From: Nemertoderma westbladi
Taxonomy: Eukaryota > Xenacoelomorpha > Nemertodermatida > Nemertodermatidae
Length of the DNA stretch: 27,272 nucleotides
NCBI GenBank assembly: GCA_032718475.1
Contig: JAUCBJ010004541.1
Location: 1-27,272, forward strand
Direction: 5' to 3'
In this document: positions 21,255 through 27,272 of the stretch, piece by piece
Layout of the letters: each line of letters begins with the position of its first letter
Position numbering within the stretch: the first letter of the stretch is position 1
Translations under genes and position numbers: made by a program
The notes under the pieces: generated by a model
What the model saw: the letters and a program-made list of their open reading frames with translations, nothing else
Told to the model about the DNA's origin: nothing
Databases searched by the model: none

Positions 21255-24200
21255 CTAAAATGAAATATGATATATAAGATTTTTTAAATATTTAAAATAT
21301 TTATTTTACTAAATTATACTGGATTCTCTAGGATACAGGGCTAGAGTATTTGCAAGAGGTATAATTTGTAAGAATACACTGTATTTGTTTGTCATTTTAC
21401 ACAAAACGACTATTATCTTCTATTATTCAATTTTGATTCGACAGTAAAAATATGTTGACCAATATTTACTTGTGTGTCATTCTGCGTAAAAGTGGCCAAA
21501 AAGAGTTTCAAATTTACTAAATGTTACAGATGTGACACAAAAATTGTAAAATCCAGAACCCTATATGTCTGAGCAGATTTGAATTTTTTGTACGTAAGCT
21601 GAGGGAATAAATTACCTACAAAATAATAAGTATTTATTGTAATAATTATTATTATAATTATAATAGACTAATAAATTAAAGCATTTAAAATTATATGTTA
21701 TTCCTGGGCTTCTTTTCAAGCAAAATAACCCTAATTTATATGACATAAAAAAAATATCTTAGTGAGTGTGTTACTCAGATGTTAAAACATATGTGGACCA
21801 AAATAAGTGGTTTCAAAGTGGAACCGAAGACGTATGAATAGCATTATATCCACCATAGTGGGGGAAGCGACCTGAAGTTGCACTCGGAATATATAAATAA
21901 ATACGCCTACATTCCAGGCCACGGTGCAAGTTTACACGTCTACCCACCTGGGAATCAGTAGTCTGGCAACCAGATATATAATAGTAGAATATTGACAAAA
22001 AAATAAAAATATCACTTTTAATAATACGGTATCCTGTTTTATTGACGTTCTTTAATTTTCTTTGGTTAGAATAACGTGCCAATGTAACACGCCCCCCTTA
22101 AGTGATAATTTAACAATGAGACGAGATATTAATTAACCGGGAAGGGATTATTTGCGCGAAGTTCCTCTTCCTATCTCCAGCCACAAAGTTATATATTACT
22201 TGAGTATGTTGTAACAAGCGGAGTAAAAAAATTATTCAATTCATCCACCCTAAATAATATAAACCAACTCACAATGTAAAGGTTTCATTAAATTTTGGCG
22301 ACCAGTTATTATTTTTGGATGAGGTAGCGAACTTTCGTTTTTTGTTGTGGATGTGAGGCCCGATAACGTAAACCTCAACGAATGGTCGGAAGATGGCAGT
22401 GGTCGTCCATTTCAGATCGTTGGCGGCGACAACTAGAAGCAAAATAAAAGTCTTAATAACAACAGATCACGGAACCAGAGTCTGGTAGATCAACAGATCA
22501 CGGAACCAGAGTCTGGTAGATCAACAGATCACGGAACCAGAGTCTGGTAGATCAACAGATCACGGAACCAGAGTCTGGTAGATCAACAGATCACGGAACC
22601 AGAGTCTGGTAGATCAACAGATCACGGAGCCAGAGTCTGGTAGATCAACAGATCACGGAACCAGAGTCTGGTAGATCAACAGATCACGGAACCAGAGTCT
22701 GGTAGATCAACAGATCACGGAACCAGAGTCTGGTAGATCAACAGATCACGGAACCAGAGTCTGGTAGATCAACAGATCACAGAACCAGAGTCTGGTAGAT
22801 CAACAGATCACAGAACCAGAGTCTGGTAGATCAACAGATCACGGAACCAGAGTCTGGTAGATCAACCGATCACGGAACCAGAGTCTGGTAGATCAACATA
22901 TCACGGAACCAGAGTCTGGTAGATCAACAGATCACGGAACCAGAGTCTGGTAGATCAACAGATCACGGAACCAGAGTCTGGTAGATCAACAGATCACGGA
23001 ACCAGAGTCTGGTAGATCAACAGATCACGGAACCAGAGTCTGGTAGATCAACAGATCACGGAACCAGAGTCTGGTAGATCAACAGATCACGGAACCAGAG
23101 TCTGGTAGATCAACAGATCACGGATCCAGAGTCTGGTAGATCAACAGATCACGGAACCAGAGTCTGGTAGATTAACAGATCACGGAACCAGAGTCTGGTA
23201 GATCAACAGATCACGGAACCAGAGTCTGGTAGATCAACAGATCACGGAACCAGAGTCTGGTAGATCAACAGATCACGGAACCAGAGTCTGGTAGATCAAC
23301 AGATCACGGAACCAGAGTCTGGTAGATCAACAGATCACGGAACCAGAGTCTGGTAGATCAACAGATCACGGAGCCAGAGTCTGGTAGATCAACAGATCAC
23401 GGAACCAGAGTCTGGTAGATCAACAGATCACGGAACCAGAGTCTGGTAGATCAACAGATCACGGAACCAGAGTCTGGTAGATCAACAGATCACGGAACCA
23501 GAGGCTGGTAGATCAACAGATCACGGATCCAGAGTCTGGTAGATCAACAGATCACGGAACCAGAGTCTGGTAGATCAACAGATCACGGAACCAGAGTCTG
23601 GTAGATCAACAGATCACGGAACCAGAGTCTGGTAGATCAACAGATCACGGAACCAGAGTCTGGTAGATCAACAGATCACGGAACCAGAGTCTGGTAGATC
23701 AACAGATCACGGATCCAGAGTCTGGTAGATCAACAGATCACGGAACCAGAGTCTGGTAGATTAGCAGATCACGGAACCAGAGTCTGGTAGATCAACAGAT
23801 CACGGATCCAGAGTCTGGTAGATATTATTTATTATCTATTATTATTTATAGATATTATTATTTATATTATTTATTTATTATTATTTATAAAATATTATTT
23901 ATAAACCATAAATTTCCGTTCTGCTGCAACTATTTATCAGATATTCAAGAAATTAACTTGACTATCTTGACTATATGTTCCAAAAAAAGACGGGATCCGG
24001 ATCGGGATTGTATTTTTCGACAGGATCCCGTTTCGGGATCGGGTACGGTATCCTATTTAAACACTAATTCACATCATTGTGTATCATTCAGTGTTTCACA
24101 CTTTCAAGCAGTTGGGAAAACGACCAAGGTTCATTGGATTTATCTTACATTTTGCAGCCGTTATGTTATGTTATGTTACTTTGCAGCAGTTGCTATTATT

Positions 24201-25681
24201 TAGTGTTTATTATTGTTTTACATTATCGAACAGTATCTGCAACAGTTCAAGAGTGGAAAGTTCCAAGCCTATGATTATGGAAGTAAACATTGCGAATTAT
24301 AACGAGTCATCACCACCACTCTACCATTACTGATGATATCACAAGATAGCACTACTCACTGGGGGTAACGATTGGTTGGCTGACCCACAAGATGTTGCCA
24401 CTCTGGTGCCATAATATTAAATAACATAACGTGTTAACAAACAATAATAAAAACAATAATAAGTCAGCCACTAAAAGTGGAATGGCTTAGTGACATGAAA
24501 TGTTAAAACTGTGACAAAATTAGTATTATTATAATTAGTAATTATAATTAGACAAAGTTTGGAATACTTTGGGAATATAGATTACAAAAATCACATGCTC
24601 GAAAAATGTCAATATTAACTTTTAAATTCATGTTTATTTCCTTAGCAACAGGGATTTTACATAGAAACAATGTAACTATTGCATTTGGTGAGATTTTTCC
24701 CAAATGTTGTAAGAATAAACTTTTACTCCTCTCTACTTATACTTAACCGTTTTTTGAAATTGTTTATTTAAATGAAAGGTAATTTCATCAGCTTCAATCA
24801 TAAAATTCGACCAGTTTTCTTGATTTCATAATATTTCCCCTTTTTTTACTGAAAAATTAGAAATAACATAGTTTTTTCATTATTTTAAAATTTTGAATGT
24901 TTTTTTTAAAAATTGCCAATTATCAGTAAGAGAAAATGAAATACAAAAAGTGGTCAAAAATTATGATGGAAATGAACATGCTGGTTCCAAAAATTGTGGT
25001 ATCGAAAAATAAAAATGGAAAATAACGGAGTAGTCTTTTTAGCGAAATTCTTTAAATCTCACGCCAGCCGCTAGGGGGCGCCAAAAATTGTTTTTCCACT
25101 TTCATTTACTTTAAATAAGCCGCTCAAGTACTAAAAAACTATAGTTTTCTATTTCTCGATTCAGTTTAAAGTGTGTTGTATCAAGCAGAACTGGACATCT
25201 CTCTCTGCTATTTCATTGCCTACCAGCTGCACTACAATGTGCTGTTGCTATACATCAGTAACCAGTAGGCACTGTTAGGTCGTATTTTTGTACCACATTA
25301 CCAAAATTCAAAACTATTAACTACAAAAGATGTGGAACCAGGTTATTCAGCAGCAACCGTATCGGAATCTTACAATTTTGGGACAAAACAACAATAATAA
25401 TTATTACTATGAAGTACTTTACAGTGTTCTGTTACAAGTATCGATTTTTTCACTCCCCTTACTTTTTTCGTTTGCACAATTAATAGCTCAGCACACTGAA
25501 AAGTGTTACCGGTACTCAGACACAAGTATATACAGTAATTACAATGATCCTCGCAACGGCTGTCACATAACTTACTTTTTACGGTGATTTTATGTTCTCC
25601 AGTTCCCGGGTGCGTAAACAAATCAACCTGCACAGAAACCTCTCCCACAGGGTCTTCTATGCTCGGTTCACTTTGCCGATT
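20969..25681 (-). CDS. unc-13: unc-13/Munc13 homolog, C-terminal three exons (C2C domain); 5' part outside the window
   Basis: UNC-13/Munc13 proteins prime synaptic vesicles at the presynaptic active zone by opening syntaxin through the MUN domain; the C-terminal C2C domain contacts the vesicle membrane. Joined exons (25681-25576, 22432-22273, 21254-20969 minus) give 183 residues: [20 protein letters not shown], then [69 protein letters not shown] and [14 protein letters not shown]. These match the order and wording I know for Munc13 C2C. Loop positions lack the aspartates of Ca2+-binding C2 domains, as usual for C2C. Both splice junctions restore codons exactly (A|TT Ile, TT|T Phe). The last ten codons are satellite monomer. 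Upstream exons, including MUN, lie beyond 27272. Confidence 0.93.
21255..22272 (-). other. unc-13 last intron (1018 bp)
   Basis: The intron is bounded by GTGAGT on the right and TTTCATTTTAG on the left (minus strand). It contains the LTR-like element at 21769-22102. The rest is AT-rich (for example 21620-21670) and shows no coding segment. Confidence 0.85.
21769..22102 (-). mobile_element. LTR-like element with adjoining polypurine tract, in unc-13 intron
   Basis: On the minus strand TTAAGGGGGGCG, which resembles a polypurine tract, is followed directly by TGTTACATTGGCACG. The sequence runs 321 bp (22089 to 21769) to GAGTAACA. TGTTAC and GTAACA are inverted terminal words as in LTRs, and AATAAA lies at about 22040 on the same strand. 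This is how a 3' LTR of a Ty3/Gypsy-like element looks. No second LTR or pol fragment is present, because the unc-13 exon begins 170 bp away. CACTT before the purine run and CACTC after the LTR could be a decayed target-site duplication. Confidence 0.45.
22273..22432 (-). other. unc-13: unc-13 exon: first half of C2C
   Basis: The 160-bp exon is read 22432 to 22273. The acceptor is TTTTGCTTCTAG and the donor GTGAGT (22272-22267). It starts with TT, completing Ile with the A of the previous exon, and ends with TT. It encodes [40 protein letters not shown] and [12 protein letters not shown]. Its GC content is well above the flanking intron. Confidence 0.93.
22461..23823. repeat. 31-bp satellite array, 44 units, in unc-13 intron
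   Basis: About 44 nearly identical units of 31 bp with the words AACAGATCACGGAACC and AGAGTCTGGTAGATC. CCAGAGTCTGG is an inverted repeat with one central base (CCAGA/TCTGG), and GATC occurs twice per unit. Variants are few: GGATCC, GGAGCC, CACAGAACC. The array ends 28 bp from the acceptor of the C2C exon, so it lies just upstream of the splice branch-point region on the transcribed strand. Confidence 0.97.
23990..24031. repeat. Inverted repeat ACGGGATCC/GGATCCCGT
   Basis: ACGGGATCC (23990-23998) pairs with GGATCCCGT (24023-24031) across 24 bp. Further GGATCGGG and CGGGATCGGG words make this a GC-rich island in AT-rich intron. It may be the end of a transposon, but no partner end was found. 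Confidence 0.5.
25068..25083. promoter_or_regulatory. CTCF-like motif CCGCTAGGGGGCGCCA
   Basis: The sequence CCGCTAGGGGGCGCC matches the core of the bilaterian CTCF consensus (CC-C-AG-(G/T)GGC-(G/A)) closely and is isolated in AT-rich intron. ACTAGAGGGCA near 9958 is a weaker match. Similar words also occur inside marine invertebrate repeats, so a functional call is tentative. Confidence 0.3.
25576..25681 (-). other. unc-13: unc-13 exon: linker before C2C
   Basis: The 106-bp exon is read 25681 to 25576. The acceptor is TGTTGTTCTAG just upstream, preceded in frame by a stop that is this TAG itself. It encodes [18 protein letters not shown] and on to HKITVK, leaving one A. The donor is GTAAGT at 25575-25570. 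The start is the best acceptor visible; a later AG (CATAG) would shorten the exon but has a poor pyrimidine tract. Confidence 0.85.
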
Positions 25682-26352
25682 CTAGAACAACATTACATCA
25701 TTAATAAATACAAGAGCAAACAAATAATATATATAATATATTTAGCTGTGTCAATATCAATTACTAAGGGCTGTTTAATTTTATGAATTTAGGATACTGT
25801 ATTTTCACTAAAATTTAGTAGCATTAATAAATTATTCAATAAAATTTTTAAAAATGTGTGCAACTCATAATGAAAGCAATGAATGATTTTTTAATCCGAA
25901 ACAAATCCTGGGCCGATAATGTGGGGCGAGCCACGCATTCAGGGTGAGCTTTAGCGCACAATTATAATTAGTAAATAGGGCAAAATTTCATATCCGTCTG
26001 TCTGTTTGTCCGTCCATCTGTCTTGAAAAATTCATTCGTAAATAACTTTTGAAGATTTTATTAACCATTTTCAACCAAATTTTGTATAGGTATACTAGAG
26101 AAAAATACTAATATATTATATAATAATGATCTAATATACTATAATATATAATATACTGTATATAGAGTACCAATATTTTTGAAAGTTACGGGCATGCCCG
26201 TATACATCTCGAACTTTTGACTCCAGATCAATCGAACTTGCTCAAGTTCGCATGCAGCGCGACGCCCCACTTCGTAGATGAGATGATATTTTTTCACTCA
26301 AGACATGTTTATATAGTATATTATTATATAGTTTATATAGTATATTATATAG
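25682..26352. other. Upstream unc-13 intron with inverted-repeat island
   Basis: No coding segment is seen. Between 25921 (GTGGGGCG) and 26270 (CGCCCCAC) lies a 350-bp unit with inverted ends, a CCGTCTGTCTG-rich stretch (25991-26030), a 16-bp perfect palindrome TACGGGCATGCCCGTA (26177-26192) and CGAACTTG-CT-CAAGTTCG (26233-26250). This could be a short non-autonomous transposon, but no target-site duplication was found. AT-rich TATATTATA repeats follow to 26350. Confidence 0.4.
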
Positions 26353-26802
26353 TACATTAATTATGGTATATTGGCATGGGGTGTCGCTGGTAGTACTGTT
26401 CTCCGACCTATTCGAATTAAAATAAATAAAATTATTCGCTGTCTAACCTTCAGTCACTACCGGTCATCCTCCATACCAATATATAAATCTCTCAATATAT
26501 TACCTTTACAATCGCTATTCAACTACCAGCTAGGCCAACTAATGTACGATATATCCAACAACCCTAAACATCCACTTTCTCATCTATTTACAACTTTCTC
26601 TGAGATTCATTGTTACAACACTAGGTCGGCCGCTGCAGGCAAATACGTCATACCATTAACACGGCTGAATGTGGCTCATGAGTCTATTGCTGTTTTGGGT
26701 GCATCCTTTTGGAATAACTTACCAAGTCCAATAACTACTTCAACAACAAAAAATATATTCAAAAAACAATTGAAGACATTCTTAATACACCACATGATTT
26801 AA
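26353..26802 (+). pseudogene. 5'-truncated LINE: C-terminal end of reverse transcriptase ORF
   Basis: The frame reads YGILAWGVAGSTVLRPIRIK, RCLTFSHYRSSSIPIYKSLN, LFNYQLGQLMYDI, CYNTRSAAAGKYVIPL and LGASFWNNLP, ending at TAA about 26802. The order 'YG...WG', 'R..TF..Y..SS.P...SL.IL', 'Y.TR' and 'G...WN.LP' is the usual C-terminus of CR1/L2/RTE-like LINE proteins in marine invertebrates. There is no start codon; an in-frame TAG precedes it at 26350. It differs in family from the LINE at 3171-9917. It lies on the strand opposite to unc-13. Confidence 0.8.
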
Positions 26803-27211
26803 TCATTTTCACTTCTTTTTTTTTAAGGACTATCCATGATTTACGTTAAATTTAATTAAAAATTAAAATAAAATAAACAATTTATGAGACACACATCAAC
26901 AAGGCAAATCGATATTACATATACTAAATTACTACTTTTTCTTCGTTAATTATATTATACGGTGCAATGCAATAACACATAAAAATGTTCATTTTAATAA
27001 CCCGAGTAACAGATTTACAGCATTACTATAATACTAATTTCTTTAATTATATTTACAGTGCATAGGGGGTGGCTGTTGGCCTCGACTGGCATTGCCATTG
27101 CAAACAGTCACTACCCCCATAATAAATCGTCGTTAGGTGACGAACAAGTGCAATTTCATATCATATGATTACTATTATACAAACTTGAAACTTGAAACTT
27201 GAAAAACTTGA
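26803..27211 (+). mobile_element. 3' end of the truncated LINE: UTR, terminal hairpin and ACTTGAA tail
   Basis: The UTR holds a GC-rich hairpin at 27065-27118, with GGGGGTGGCTGTT paired to AACAGTCACTACCCCC, and TGGCATTGCCA inside the loop. The tail (27183-27203) is three ACTTGAA units followed by AAACTTG. Terminal hairpins and short tandem tails are typical of LINE 3' ends recognised by their own reverse transcriptase. The remaining bases to 27272 are unassigned. Confidence 0.65.
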
Positions 27212-27272
27212 TATAGTAGGCCCTAATAATAACTACGGTCTCACCTGAGTGGCTATAAATGTTTTTATCAAT

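Larger units (their letters stand above)
22433..25575 (-). other. unc-13 intron (3143 bp) holding the 31-bp array
   Basis: The intron lies between the linker exon and the first C2C exon. It holds the 31-bp satellite (22461-23823), ATTATTTAT-type AT-rich DNA (23824-23940), an inverted repeat at 23990-24031 and a CTCF-like motif at 25068. The stretches 24032-25067 and 25084-25575 contain no coding segment I can support. CCACTAAAAGTGG at about 24470 is a small hairpin. Several 60-90 residue frames exist but lack splice context or similarity. Confidence 0.8.

Noticed and set aside
20942-21277. Plus-strand 111-residue frame with a splice-acceptor-like TTTGTTCAG before it
   Set aside because: The minus strand of the same DNA encodes the conserved C-terminus of UNC-13, with matching splice phases, so the plus frame is a shadow.
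22290-22310. TTGGCGACCAG, resembling a tRNA primer-binding site of an LTR element
   Set aside because: It is part of the unc-13 C2C exon on the minus strand (WSPKF codons).
24077-24333. Overlapping plus-strand frames of 65-84 residues
   Set aside because: Low-complexity hydrophobic translation in intronic DNA with no recognisable domain.
25330-25587. Plus-strand 85-residue frame with a hydrophobic stretch
   Set aside because: It overlaps the unc-13 intron and exon on the opposite strand and shows no similarity or splice logic.
1-27272. tRNA, rRNA and viral genes
   Set aside because: I saw no cloverleaf, no rRNA core words and no viral capsid or envelope-like frame. A proper covariance-model scan was not possible here.

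Overview
The window is animal genomic DNA from an invertebrate, probably marine. It has AT-rich spacers, introns with GT..AG borders, non-LTR retrotransposons and long satellite arrays, and no operons or ribosome binding sites. The species cannot be named from the sequence.

The only host gene I recognise is on the minus strand on the right. Three exons (25681-25576, 22432-22273, 21254-20969) join in phase and encode 183 residues plus a stop. They are the C-terminal end of an UNC-13/Munc13 synaptic-vesicle priming protein: the '[12 protein letters not shown]' linker and the whole C2C domain. The earlier exons lie beyond 27272.

The rest is mostly repeats. From left to right: an AT-rich stretch (1-730); an old antisense LINE (about 730-3170), broken by a 0.6 kb inverted-repeat element and by other inserted sequence, with a 129-bp internal duplication; a nearly intact two-ORF LINE on the plus strand (about 3171-9917) carrying a 72-bp minisatellite in ORF1; a 1.4 kb spacer; a 57-bp satellite of 66 units (11357-15161); 1.1 kb of AT-rich spacer; a 43-bp satellite of about 110 units (16281-21000) that runs into the last codons of unc-13; an LTR-like element in the last intron; a 31-bp satellite of 44 units (22461-23823) ending 28 bp from a splice acceptor; and a 5'-truncated LINE 3' end (26353-27211) in or near the upstream intron.

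The most interesting observation is the link between unc-13 and the 43-bp satellite. The last ten codons of unc-13 (EQRSLCPSS and the stop) are one monomer read on the minus strand. The first AATAAA I find on that strand after the stop lies just past the far end of the array. The satellite may therefore have arisen by amplifying the 3' end of unc-13, and it may be transcribed as a 4.7 kb repetitive 3' UTR. The plus-strand LINE looks young, because its frames are open over kilobases, but it carries a 34-bp duplication in ORF1, a 1-base frameshift near the end of ORF2, a TTG where ORF2 should start, and Lys in place of an endonuclease Asp.
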